In this document: piece after piece, positions 46,187-54,457 of the stretch | How the letters are laid out: every line of letters starts with the position of its first letter | Position numbering within the stretch: position 1 is the first letter of the stretch | Source: Hydrotalea sandarakina | GTDB taxonomy: Bacteria; Bacteroidota; Bacteroidia; Chitinophagales; Chitinophagaceae | Assembly (NCBI RefSeq): GCF_003254115.1 | Contig: NZ_QKZV01000003.1 | Coordinates: 186,001 to 250,000 of the forward strand | DNA: 64,000 nucleotides | Direction: 5' to 3' | Made by a program: the position numbers and the translations under genes | Notes under the pieces: model-generated | Databases searched by the model: none | Seen by the model: the letters and a program-made list of their open reading frames with translations, nothing else | What the model was told of the DNA's origin: nothing

Positions 46187-47272
46187 TTATGCGTTCATAA
46201 TTTTATTTTGATGCTGAATACTTTCCATATGAACAGCATCGAAATACCGTGTAATGAATTCGCGGCTTAATCCCAATTTTTCACCTTTTGCGTATGCACG
46301 TTCCAAAATATGGTTCCAACGATTGGTTTGTAAAATAGTAATGTTATTTTCTTTTTTATACAAACCAATTTTTTCGGCTACTTTCATTCTTTGACTAAGA
46401 ATTTGCATGAGTTCATCGTCTAAATGATTGATTTGTTGACGAAGTTTTTCCAATGCAGCATGGTATTCGGCAGAAGGTACATCTTCTTTACGCCAATTAA
46501 TACTTCCAATCATTTCACCTAAACGCTCAGGCGTAATTTGTTGTTTTGCATCGCTCCAGGCATGATCGGGATCAATATGGCTTTCAATAATTAATCCATC
46601 ATAATCCAAATCAATGGCGGTTTGAGCAACATCTTGTAAAATATCGCGTCGGCCGGAAATATGCGAAGGATCATTAATCATTAACATACCCGGATTTCTG
46701 CGCTTCATTTCAATAGCTAAATGCCACATAGGTGCATTACGATATTCCGTATTACCGTAGGAACTAAAACCACGATGAATAAGCCCGATATGTTGAATGC
46801 CAGCTTTAGCAATACGCTCCACTGCACCTGTCCACAATTCCAAATCAGGGTTAATGGGGTTTTTAATAAGAACAGGAATATTAACGCCTCTTAAAGCATC
46901 AGCTACTTCCTGAACACTAAAAGGGTTAACCGTTGTTCTGGCACCAATCCATAATACATCTACGTCAAAATTCAATGCATCTTCTACTTGCTTTGCGGTA
47001 GCCACTTCAACTGTAGTTAAAAGTCCGGTAACTTTTTTGGCTTGCAATAACCAGGGTAATCCCTTTACTCCTATGCCTTCGAACTGGCCGGGACGTGTAC
47101 GAGGTTTCCAAATACCTGCTCTTAACATATCTACCTTACCCGTTGCGGCCAAACGGATGGCAGTTTGCAATACCTGCTCTTCAGTTTCAGCGCTGCATGG
47201 GCCACTAATGATGAGTGGGCGCTTTTGCCACACATCCATTACGTTTTTTGTTTGTTGGGTTGCCTGCTCCAT
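46187..47272 (-). CDS. Bifunctional DAHP synthase-chorismate mutase
   Basis: I chose the ATG at 47272 (MEQATQQTKNVMDVWQKRPL), giving 361 residues; the longer frame adds 22 poor residues. The DAHP synthase part (about 10-260, AroF/AroA-beta type) has ISGPCSAETEEQV, RAGIWKPRTRPGQFEG, WIGARTTVNPFSVQ, GLIHRGFSSYGNTEYRN and NDPSHISGRR. A chorismate mutase helix domain follows (about 270-361, LRQQINHLDDELMQILSQRMKVAEKIGLYKK). It makes both the first pathway step and the chorismate-to-prephenate step. Confidence 0.94.
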   Translation of the reverse strand: MEQATQQTKNVMDVWQKRPLIISGPCSAETEEQVLQTAIRLAATGKVDMLRAGIWKPRTRPGQFEGIGVKGLPWLLQAKKVTGLLTTVEVATAKQVEDALNFDVDVLWIGARTTVNPFSVQEVADALRGVNIPVLIKNPINPDLELWTGAVERIAKAGIQHIGLIHRGFSSYGNTEYRNAPMWHLAIEMKRRNPGMLMINDPSHISGRRDILQDVAQTAIDLDYDGLIIESHIDPDHAWSDAKQQITPERLGEMIGSINWRKEDVPSAEYHAALEKLRQQINHLDDELMQILSQRMKVAEKIGLYKKENNITILQTNRWNHILERAYAKGEKLGLSREFITRYFDAVHMESIQHQNKIMNA

Positions 47273-47365
47273 GTTGTTACAATTTGTTGTTGATGAATGG
47301 TTGTTTAATTGCTTTGCATAAATAATTGTTGACCGCATTATTTACTTAAGCAAAAGTTTTTATAA

Positions 47366-49027
47366 TTAATTGGCTTCGTTCATTCTAATTTTTCTGCCAC
47401 GGTAATTTTTTCCATCTAGTGCTTTAATCATTTTAGATGCTGATTTCTTTTCAATTTCAATCCAGCTGTTCATTTCACGTAAATCAATTCTACCTAAAAC
47501 ATCTTTCTTCAACTCGCTCATATCTAAAATAAACTGTAAAAAACTGGCTTTATAAAAACCATCTTTACTACCTAAATTAATAAACAAACGAGTAGTATCA
47601 GAGTTGGCTGCATGATTACTTTTTTCATAATTACGGCTACGCGATTTTTCGCTAAAGTTTGTGTTACGCGTTTGATTGTCACGTTTATCGCGCCGTGCTT
47701 CCCGTACATTTAAATCTTCAGCATTTTCATAATATTTTAAAAACCGATCAAATTCAAGCGCTGCAATACGGGTTAACACTTCTTCTTTAGTTATATCGGC
47801 AAACTTTTCACGAAGCATGGGCACATAAGTTGCATATCGATCATCCGATACATCTGTTTGCAATAACTTATCCATGAATGCATAAAATTGTTTGCGGCAT
47901 ACATCTTTTCCTGATGGTAACTCTAATTTATGAAAAGGGCTTTGCACCAATTTTTCAATAGAACGGATTTTATAAATTTCTTTGGTATGCACCAAACTCA
48001 TACAAATACCGGTACTGCCTGCTCTTCCGGTACGGCCACTTCTATGCGTGTAAACCTCGGTATCGTCGGGCAAATCGTAATTAATAACGTGTGTAATTTC
48101 TTTTACATCAATTCCACGAGCTGCTACATCTGTTGCTACTAAAAGTTGTAATGATTTTTCGCGAAACTCACCCATCACTTTATCGCGCTGTTGCTGCGAC
48201 AAATCGCCATGTAATGCATCAATATCATATCCATCACGAGTTAATTTTTCTGAAATAGTTTGTGCATCTGCTTTTGTACGAGTAAAAATAATACCATAAA
48301 TACCCGGATTAAAATCAATCAATCTTTTTAATGCTTCATATTTGTGATGCGCATTTACCACATAATATTGATGGTCAATATTTTTATTGGCAGTATTCAC
48401 TTTTCCAACCGTAATTTCAAAAGGTTCGTGCATGTATTTTTTACTTACCCTTTTAATTTCCGGTGGCATGGTTGCACTGAAAAGCCAAGTAGATTCTCGT
48501 TTTGGAGTATTTTCTAAAATAAATTCAATATCATCTTTAAAGCCCATGTTTAACATTTCATCGGCTTCATCTAATACTACATAACTAATCTGGTCCAACT
48601 GAATTGCTTTACGTTCAATTAAGTCAATTAATCGGCCGGGCGTAGCCACTACAATATGAACGCCCTTTTTCAAATCACGAATTTGCAAACCAATAGAGGA
48701 TCCACCGTAAACGGCGACTACCTGAATTTGTTGTTTAAACTTTTTAAACAATTCTATTTCATGTACAATTTGCAAACAAAGTTCACGAGTAGGGCAAACA
48801 ATTAATGCCTGAGGATATTTTTGATTAGGGTTAATTAATTGTAATAATGGTAAACTAAAGGCAGCTGTTTTACCGGTGCCGGTTTGCGCCAAACCAATTA
48901 AATCTTTGGTTCCGCTAAGTAATACAGGAATAGCTTTTTCCTGAATAGGTGTAGGATGCTCAAATCCAAGAGCAGATGTGGCTTTCACTAATGTTTCATC
49001 TAATCCTAACGCTTCAAATGTTATCAT
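47366..49027 (-). CDS. DEAD-box RNA helicase with C-terminal DbpA/CsdA-type RNA-binding domain
   Basis: This 553-residue protein has a Q motif (PTPIQ, 25-29), Walker A AQTGTGKT (47-54), DEAD in VLDEADEML, FSATMP, and HRSGRTGRAGSTG. A basic linker precedes a DbpA-like RNA-binding domain at about 480-553 (LFINLGSKDGFYKASFLQFIL...WIEIEKKSASKMIKAL). It likely remodels ribosomal RNA or mRNA in the cold. It sits oddly between tyrA and the DAHP synthase gene, inside an aromatic synthesis unit. Confidence 0.94.
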   Translation of the reverse strand: MITFEALGLDETLVKATSALGFEHPTPIQEKAIPVLLSGTKDLIGLAQTGTGKTAAFSLPLLQLINPNQKYPQALIVCPTRELCLQIVHEIELFKKFKQQIQVVAVYGGSSIGLQIRDLKKGVHIVVATPGRLIDLIERKAIQLDQISYVVLDEADEMLNMGFKDDIEFILENTPKRESTWLFSATMPPEIKRVSKKYMHEPFEITVGKVNTANKNIDHQYYVVNAHHKYEALKRLIDFNPGIYGIIFTRTKADAQTISEKLTRDGYDIDALHGDLSQQQRDKVMGEFREKSLQLLVATDVAARGIDVKEITHVINYDLPDDTEVYTHRSGRTGRAGSTGICMSLVHTKEIYKIRSIEKLVQSPFHKLELPSGKDVCRKQFYAFMDKLLQTDVSDDRYATYVPMLREKFADITKEEVLTRIAALEFDRFLKYYENAEDLNVREARRDKRDNQTRNTNFSEKSRSRNYEKSNHAANSDTTRLFINLGSKDGFYKASFLQFILDMSELKKDVLGRIDLREMNSWIEIEKKSASKMIKALDGKNYRGRKIRMNEAN

Positions 49028-49079
49028 GTCGTCTTAAATTTTGTGCAGGTTTATTTTAAAACACTGCGTTGTTTGTAAA

Positions 49080-49107
49080 GCATAACAGTTATATTTTTTT
49101 GTTATGC
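49080..49107 (-). other. Hairpin between tyrA and the DEAD-box gene
   Basis: GCATAACA (minus, 49100-49107) pairs with TGTTATGC (49080-49087) across a 12-nt loop, followed only by TTTACAAAC. It is a weak terminator or processing site that may reduce readthrough from tyrA into the helicase. Confidence 0.4.
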
Positions 49108-49110
49108 GTT

Positions 49111-49959
49111 TTAATGAAGAATGCGTTTTATTTTGTTAGCATTTTCCATTAATTCCTTTAAATAATCATAATTCTCTTTTTCCAAACATGCTTTAAATTT
49201 TCTCAATTGAACGATGTGTTCATTTAAAACATCTAAAACATTTTCTCTGTTTTGCATAAATATAGGTGCCCACATTGCCGGATTGCTTTTTGCTAAACGA
49301 ACGGTACTTTCAAAACCTCCACCGGCTAAATCGAAGATGGCATCCTCTTCTTTTTCTTTTTCTAAAACAGTATTGGCTAGTGCAAATGAGGTAATGTGAG
49401 ATATGTGGCTTACATAAGCAGCATGTACATCATGCGCATCCGGCTGCATATACACCAAGTGCATGCCCAATGTTGTGTAAATGTGTTCAATTTTTTGAAC
49501 GGCATCAATGTCCGATAGTTGTTTTTCACAAATTACACATGAACGTCCTGTGAAGGCCTGACGTGTTGCAGCTTCAGGACCACTATATTCTGTACCCCAC
49601 ATGGGGTGTGTGGCAACAAACCGATGGCGCATAGGATGGTTTTGTATAGCATTACATAATGCTTGTTTTGTAGATCCTGCATCGGCCACAATTTGTGTTT
49701 CATTAATTTGATCAAGAATATCTTTTACTACGGGTATAGTAGCATCAACAGGAATGGCTACGTAAATAAAATCACTTTTTTTTATGGCTTCATTTAATGG
49801 CAATGCTTCATCAATCAATCCTAATTCCAAAGCCTTTTGTTCGCTTTCGCGGGTACGACTTACACCAATAATATGTTTAGCAAAGCCTTTATCCTTTAAA
49901 GCAATTGCAAAAGAACCGCTTATTAACCCAACACCTACTATGGTAACATTATTAAACAT
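49111..49959 (-). CDS. tyrA: Prephenate dehydrogenase
   Basis: This 282-residue protein has the NAD-binding VTIVGVGLISGSFAIALKDKG, VADAGSTKQAL, and THPMWGTEYSGPEAA with the catalytic His region; HAAYVSHISHITSFALA follows. It oxidatively decarboxylates prephenate towards tyrosine. It lacks a chorismate mutase or ACT domain, which fits the mutase being fused to DAHP synthase downstream. Its start overlaps the preceding aminotransferase stop by 8 nt. Confidence 0.94.
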   Translation of the reverse strand: MFNNVTIVGVGLISGSFAIALKDKGFAKHIIGVSRTRESEQKALELGLIDEALPLNEAIKKSDFIYVAIPVDATIPVVKDILDQINETQIVADAGSTKQALCNAIQNHPMRHRFVATHPMWGTEYSGPEAATRQAFTGRSCVICEKQLSDIDAVQKIEHIYTTLGMHLVYMQPDAHDVHAAYVSHISHITSFALANTVLEKEKEEDAIFDLAGGGFESTVRLAKSNPAMWAPIFMQNRENVLDVLNEHIVQLRKFKACLEKENYDYLKELMENANKIKRILH

Positions 49960-51115
49960 GCAAATTGTTCTTAATTCTGTTAATAGCTTCGTTTAACTTT
50001 TCTTCGGTAGCACAAAGGCTTATCCGTACATATTCATTTCCTGCGCTACCAAAAATTCCACCGGGCGTAATAAATACATTACATTGATATAAAACCGCAT
50101 CGCTCAATGCATAACCATCTTTATAAATATTCGGGATTTTTGCCCAAACGAATAAACCCACCTGGTTTTTTTGATAAGTACATTGCAACATATCTAACAA
50201 ATCAAACACTAGTTTGCGGCGGTTAGCATATACTTGATTTAAGGATTGAAACCAATCTTTTCCTAAAGTAAGTGCTTTGGCTGCCGCCAGTTGCAAGGGT
50301 AAAAACATGCCACTGTCCATGTTACTTTTAAACCGCAACACTTCAGTAATAAATTGTTGATTGGCACACAACATACCAACACGCCAACCCGCCATATTGT
50401 GGCTTTTACTTAAAGAATTAAGTTCTAATACAACTTCTTTGGCACCATCTACTTGTAACATACTTAATGGCTGTTCATTCAAAATGAAGCTGTATGGATT
50501 ATCGTGTATAACTAAAATTTGATGTTTTTTAGCAAATGCAACAATCTTTTCAAACAAGTTTAAACTACCATTCTGCCCGGTAGGCATATGCGGATAATTT
50601 ACAAACATCAGTTTTACCTTACTTAAATCTTGTTTTTCCAATGCGTTAAAGTCGGGTGCCCAATTTAAAGCTTCACTCATGGCATAATTTTTTACAACAC
50701 CCTCGGCTAACGTAACCGCACTGCTGTATGTAGGATATCCCGGATTAGGCACCAATACTTCATCACCACTATTCAAATAAGTCATGCAAATGTGCATAAT
50801 GCCCTCTTTACTTCCAATTAAAGGCAATATTTCAGTGTCGGCATTTAATGATACATTGTACCAGGTTTGATACCATTGAGCAATTGCATTGCGAAGAATT
50901 GGAGAACCTTTATAAGATTGATAGCCATGTGCATTGGGTAAAACCGCATTTTGATGTAACTCTGTTATAACATCAGGATGAGGAGGAAGGTCGGGACTAC
51001 CAATACCCAAGCTAATAATTTGTTTGCCTTGGCGATTTAGAGTATCTATTTCACGAAGTTTTTCGGAAAAATAATATTCTCCTACTCCAGCTAATCTATT
51101 TGCTACACTTATCAT
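49952..51115 (-). CDS. Class I/II aminotransferase (probable aromatic amino acid aminotransferase)
   Basis: I chose the ATG at 51115 (MISVANRLAGVGEYYFSEKLREID), one nucleotide after the pheA stop, giving 387 residues. Earlier in-frame starts overlap pheA. PLP enzyme motifs are SLGIGSPDLPPHP, PNPGYPTYSSAV, NYPHMPTGQ (Asn normally in NPxNPTG is changed), HDNPYSFI and the lysine in LNSLSKSHNMAGWRVG. Position between pheA and tyrA implies it transaminates phenylpyruvate and hydroxyphenylpyruvate, or prephenate. Confidence 0.88.
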   Translation of the reverse strand: MISVANRLAGVGEYYFSEKLREIDTLNRQGKQIISLGIGSPDLPPHPDVITELHQNAVLPNAHGYQSYKGSPILRNAIAQWYQTWYNVSLNADTEILPLIGSKEGIMHICMTYLNSGDEVLVPNPGYPTYSSAVTLAEGVVKNYAMSEALNWAPDFNALEKQDLSKVKLMFVNYPHMPTGQNGSLNLFEKIVAFAKKHQILVIHDNPYSFILNEQPLSMLQVDGAKEVVLELNSLSKSHNMAGWRVGMLCANQQFITEVLRFKSNMDSGMFLPLQLAAAKALTLGKDWFQSLNQVYANRRKLVFDLLDMLQCTYQKNQVGLFVWAKIPNIYKDGYALSDAVLYQCNVFITPGGIFGSAGNEYVRISLCATEEKLNEAINRIKNNLHV

Positions 51116-51116
51116 T

Positions 51117-51944
51117 TTAAATATTGCCATTTTTATATATACCGAAATTTTTAAACATGTCAATATGCGGTTTCAATAATTTTAAAACCTTATTGAAATC
51201 GGCCATGGAATCAAATTCCATATCAGCATAAAAACTATATTTAAAGTTGGTACCGGCAATGGGCATGCTTTGTAGTTTGCTTAAGTTGATACCATTATCA
51301 GCTATAATAGATAACACTTTAGCCAAACTTCCGCGGGTATGGTCGGTAGCAAAATGTACGGTAGCCTTATTAGCACCATCAGTTTCTTTAGCATCTTCAG
51401 CACGTTCAACCACTAAAAAGCGGGTATAATTATTTTTTTGTGTTTGAATATTGCTGGCAATTATTTCTAACTCGTATAATTCGGCAGCCAAAGAACTGGC
51501 AATAGCAGCAATAGCTTTTTTATGTTGAGCAGCCAATAACTGTGCACTTAAAGCAGTGTCTTCGGTTTCTACTAATTTCCAATTATACTTTTCTAAAAAT
51601 TCTAAGCATTGCTGCAAGGCCATTGGGTGAGAATGTACTTCTTTAATATCTTCCAAACGGACACCGGGATCAACCATCAAATGTTGTTTAACAGGCAAAT
51701 AAACTTCACCGGTAATTTGCAAATTACTTCTTTGTAATAATCCATAATTAGGCAAAATACTTCCGGCAATAGAATTTTCAATGGCCATAATTCCACCATT
51801 GCTTTCTTTTTTGGTTCCGGCAATTTTTACTAAATCTTTAAAAGTGGCACAAGGAATCACAATTACTTCTTTACCAAAGTACTCGGTTGCAGCCATGTGG
51901 TGAAAGCTACCTTCATAACCCTGAATTGCTATTTTCTTTTCCAT
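51117..51944 (-). CDS. pheA: Prephenate dehydratase (monofunctional, with ACT domain)
   Basis: This 275-residue protein has the periplasmic-binding-like catalytic domain (about 1-180) with IAIQGYEGSFHHMAA, AIENSIAGSI and the catalytic TRF in NNYTRFLVV. A C-terminal ACT domain (about 190-275) follows. The canonical ESRP motif of the Phe-binding ACT site reads QSMP here (LSKLQSMPIAG), so feedback inhibition may differ. It is the first enzyme gene after the attenuator and starts right at the end of its U-tract. Confidence 0.95.
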   Translation of the reverse strand: MEKKIAIQGYEGSFHHMAATEYFGKEVIVIPCATFKDLVKIAGTKKESNGGIMAIENSIAGSILPNYGLLQRSNLQITGEVYLPVKQHLMVDPGVRLEDIKEVHSHPMALQQCLEFLEKYNWKLVETEDTALSAQLLAAQHKKAIAAIASSLAAELYELEIIASNIQTQKNNYTRFLVVERAEDAKETDGANKATVHFATDHTRGSLAKVLSIIADNGINLSKLQSMPIAGTNFKYSFYADMEFDSMADFNKVLKLLKPHIDMFKNFGIYKNGNI

Positions 51945-52019
51945 AAAATAAAAAGCCCGGTCTGAGACCGGGTGTTATATTGGTTGTTTTGAAATTAAAC
52001 ATTACAAATTACACCCGGT
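51945..52019 (-). promoter_or_regulatory. Antiterminator/terminator switch of the pheA attenuator
   Basis: On the minus strand ACCGGGTGT (52011-52019) can pair perfectly with ACACCCGGT (51967-51975), a 9-bp antiterminator. The same second arm also pairs with the third in CCCGGTC-TCA-GACCGGG (51956-51972), a 7-bp terminator followed by CTTTTTATTTT. The two structures cannot coexist. The T tract ends at the pheA ATG. Confidence 0.85.
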
Positions 52020-52024
52020 TACTG

Positions 52025-52084
52025 CTAATTAAAGTAGTAATAAAAAAAACAGAAAGCACCGGTATATTGTGTAGTTTGTTTCAT
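52025..52084 (-). CDS. pheL: Aromatic-rich leader peptide of the pheA operon
   Basis: This 19-residue ORF reads MKQTTQYTGAFCFFYYYFN and ends in TAG. Eight residues are Phe or Tyr, seven of them in the last nine positions before the stop. The stop is 5 nt ahead of the antiterminator arm. A ribosome reaching the stop would cover that arm and let the terminator form; a ribosome stalled for lack of Phe or Tyr would leave it free. This is the classic attenuation layout. I use the name pheL by analogy with the enterobacterial leader. Confidence 0.85.
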   Translation of the reverse strand: MKQTTQYTGAFCFFYYYFN

Positions 52085-52091
52085 TGCTGTT

Positions 52092-52123
52092 CAAAAGTAA
52101 TCCTTAATACTTTCCCCACAAAA
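52092..52123 (-). promoter_or_regulatory. Promoter of the pheA operon
   Basis: TTTTG (52119-52123), a 19-nt spacer and TACTTTTG (52092-52099) match the Bacteroidota consensus. The box ends 7 nt before the leader ATG, so the leader mRNA has almost no 5' untranslated region. Confidence 0.8.
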
Positions 52124-52228
52124 TAAATTTTTAAATATTTTTAAAAACTAACATACTTTAGTTTCTAATAACACAAAAATTTATAATAATAAAATTTCAA
52201 TATATTAAACATGGCTTAAAAATGAAAT

Positions 52229-52258
52229 AAAAAAGCCCTTCCGTGGAAACGGAACGGC
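52229..52258 (-). terminator. Terminator after the small repeat lipoprotein
   Basis: TTCCGT/ACGGAA extended by GCC/GGC with one mismatch (52235-52244 with 52249-52258) is followed on the minus strand by six T. It shields the pheA leader from upstream transcription. Confidence 0.75.
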
Positions 52259-52343
52259 CTCTAACGATTGCTTGCCATATGAAAAAGAGTTGAATAAAAT
52301 AAAAGCTGCAAGCGGGCTATTTATTTTATTATGCTAAATACAA

Positions 52344-52532
52344 TTATTTTTTAGCAGCGCTATCTACTTTTTTAGCAGAAGTATCAACTTTTGCAGCACC
52401 AGTATCAACTTTAGTAGCAGAAGTATCAACTTTTACAGCTGTAGTTGAATCAGTTTTTGCTTCATCAGTTTTTGCATTGTTGCAAGCAACCATTACACCG
52501 GCTACTGCTAAAACGGCTAATAATTTTTTCAT
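52344..52532 (-). CDS. Small lipoprotein with 7-residue Lys-Val-Asp repeats
   Basis: This 62-residue protein has a lipobox (VAGVMVAC, Cys 17). The mature part is low-complexity, with four near-identical seven-residue units: VDTSATK, VDTGAAK, VDTSAKK and VDSAAKK. Composition is Ala, Lys, Asp, Thr and Val with no aromatics. It may form an extended or helical periplasmic spacer. It is divergent from the sigma factor gene and ends in a terminator. Function unknown. Confidence 0.75.
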   Translation of the reverse strand: MKKLLAVLAVAGVMVACNNAKTDEAKTDSTTAVKVDTSATKVDTGAAKVDTSAKKVDSAAKK

Positions 52533-52679
52533 TGTTGTGAGCTTTTTTTGTGAATAAATTTCCTGTTAATACTCCAACGTGGTAAAAGGTAACCCTGTAA
52601 GTTGTATTTTTTTTGAAAAAAAATTTTGACTATTTTTTGGGTTACTTTTACCCCCAAATCAGTATTAAAAGTACAACCC

Positions 52680-53246
52680 GTGAAAGCTGAGTTAAACGAA
52701 CAGGCATTACTGAAAGGTTTGGCAGAAAATGATACCAAAGCTATTGAAACCATATATAAAAATAATTTTAATATGGTTCAATCGTTTATTATCAACAACA
52801 ATGGAACATACGACGATGCCAGAGATATTTTTCAGGAAGCAATGATTGCGCTATATGAAAAAGCAAAAAGCGAATCATTTGTTTTAACCTCAAAAATTAA
52901 CACGTATGTATATTCCATATGCAGGCGATTATGGCTTAAACGCCTTCAACAAATGGGAAGATTTGTATTACAAACTGATAGTTTGGAAGAGACTGTTCAG
53001 GTTGAAGATGACCTTGAAATGCACGAAAAACGCAATGCCGAGTTTACGATAATGGAACGGGCATTAAATAGTTTGGGTGAGCCTTGTAAAAGTTTATTGG
53101 AAGGGTTTTACCTGAAAAAATTAGATATGCAGGAATTGGCTAAAGCATTTGGCTACACGAATGCAGATAATGCCAAAAACCAAAAATACAAGTGCTTAAC
53201 CCGGTTAAAAAAATTGTTTTTTACGCAATATAATATTGGAGAATAA
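52680..53246 (+). CDS. RNA polymerase sigma factor, ECF-like sigma-70 family
   Basis: From a GTG at 52680 the product is 188 residues (VKAELNEQALLKGLAENDTKAIETIY); the frame runs further upstream only from a TTG. Region 2 is visible in YDDARDIFQEAMIALYEKAKS and INTYVYSICRRLWLKRLQ. Region 4 is ALNSLGEPCKSLLEGFYLKKLDMQELAKAFGY with a helix-turn-helix, then KNQKYKCLTRLKKLF. The following gene starts 5 nt after its stop and encodes a membrane protein with an anti-sigma-like N-terminus. Confidence 0.88.
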   Translation: MKAELNEQALLKGLAENDTKAIETIYKNNFNMVQSFIINNNGTYDDARDIFQEAMIALYEKAKSESFVLTSKINTYVYSICRRLWLKRLQQMGRFVLQTDSLEETVQVEDDLEMHEKRNAEFTIMERALNSLGEPCKSLLEGFYLKKLDMQELAKAFGYTNADNAKNQKYKCLTRLKKLFFTQYNIGE

Positions 53247-53251
53247 ATATC

Positions 53252-54364
53252 ATGGAAGATATTCTTTTAATACAAGCCATTGAACGCTACCTTGATGGGT
53301 CCATGCTACCGGATGAAAAGGCTTATTTTGAACAACTCAGGAAAAATTCGCCCGAAATTGACCAGATGGTGGTGGAACACAGTATGTTCTTAAATCAGCT
53401 GAATGCGTTATCCGATAGACAACACTTTAAGCAAACCTTACACCAAACACATCAAAAACTTGTAAATGAGGGTGTAATTGATGAAGGTACCATTGTACAC
53501 ACTCAAAGTAAAATAGTATCGCTTTGGCATAAATATAAAAGAGTTACCGCTATTGCCGCAAGTGTAGCCGGGGCTATTGCTATTATTACCAGTGCTATTT
53601 TTTCTTATTTTTCCCCCGCAGTGAATGCCAACCAAATTCAACAATTAAGTAAAGATATAGAGGTTATTAAACGCAATCAGCAAGTTCAAGGCAATATTAT
53701 TAATGAAGTAAAAAGTAAGTTGCCTGAAAATGCTCGTTTAATTAGTGGCGGTACAGGCTTTTTAATTGACCCGAAAGGTTATTTAATTACTAATGCTCAC
53801 GTATTAAGAGGTTCAGGCGCTATTGTGGTGAATAACAAAGGTCAAGAATTTACTGCCAGTATTGTAAACATAGATCCTAAAGTGGATTTGGCAATTCTAA
53901 AAATAAACGACAAGGACTATAAACCCTTAAAATACATTCCTTATAACATAGCTAAAAATTCAGGTGATTTAGGAGAAGAAATTTTTACACTTGGTTATCC
54001 TCGTAATGAAATTGTATACACTCAAGGTTATTTAAGTGCGAAAACCGGTTTTGATGGTGATACATTAAGCACACAAATTCAAATGAGTGCTTACCCCGGT
54101 AACAGTGGTGGACCCGTATTAAATAAGAAAGGTGAAGTAATTGGTATTTTAAGTACCCGCCAAACGCATGCTGATGGTATTACTTTTGCTATCCAAAGTA
54201 AAAATATCTATCACTTAGTCAATCATTTAAATGATTCTGATACAGCAAGTGGATTTTCTAAAATTAAATTACCTGCTAAATCATACCTCATGAACATTAG
54301 TCGTGAAGAACAAGTTAAGAAAATGGAAGATTGTGTTTTCTTGGTTAAAGCTTATAACAACTAA
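53252..54364 (+). CDS. Membrane-anchored trypsin-like serine protease with anti-sigma-like N-terminus
   Basis: This 370-residue protein joins three parts. Residues 1-95 look like a cytoplasmic anti-sigma region (AIERYLDGSMLPDEKAYFEQLRKNSPEID). One membrane helix spans about 98-120. After a short coiled segment (about 126-156) comes an HtrA/DegS-type protease domain (about 163-330) with the full triad: H183 in TNAHV, D212 in KVDLAIL and S285 in PGNSGGPV. There is no PDZ domain. It follows the sigma factor by 5 nt. The protease should face the periplasm and the anti-sigma region the sigma factor. Confidence 0.85.
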   Translation: MEDILLIQAIERYLDGSMLPDEKAYFEQLRKNSPEIDQMVVEHSMFLNQLNALSDRQHFKQTLHQTHQKLVNEGVIDEGTIVHTQSKIVSLWHKYKRVTAIAASVAGAIAIITSAIFSYFSPAVNANQIQQLSKDIEVIKRNQQVQGNIINEVKSKLPENARLISGGTGFLIDPKGYLITNAHVLRGSGAIVVNNKGQEFTASIVNIDPKVDLAILKINDKDYKPLKYIPYNIAKNSGDLGEEIFTLGYPRNEIVYTQGYLSAKTGFDGDTLSTQIQMSAYPGNSGGPVLNKKGEVIGILSTRQTHADGITFAIQSKNIYHLVNHLNDSDTASGFSKIKLPAKSYLMNISREEQVKKMEDCVFLVKAYNN

Positions 54365-54390
54365 TTTTTAAAATATAAACAACACACAAT

Positions 54391-54426
54391 AAAAAATCCA
54401 CTGATACAATTCAGTGGATTTTTTTT
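54391..54426. terminator. Terminator after the sigma factor-protease pair
   Basis: A 14-bp stem (54391-54404 with 54411-54424) with a 6-nt loop has A/T runs on both strands, between convergent genes. Confidence 0.88.
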
Positions 54427-54457
54427 AGGTTTAACACGCTTACAATTATTTAAGCAC

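Noticed and set aside
52626-52679. Longer N-terminus of the sigma factor from a TTG
   Set aside because: The extra residues do not resemble sigma region 2 and the stretch lies in the probable promoter area; GTG at 52680 gives a normal length.
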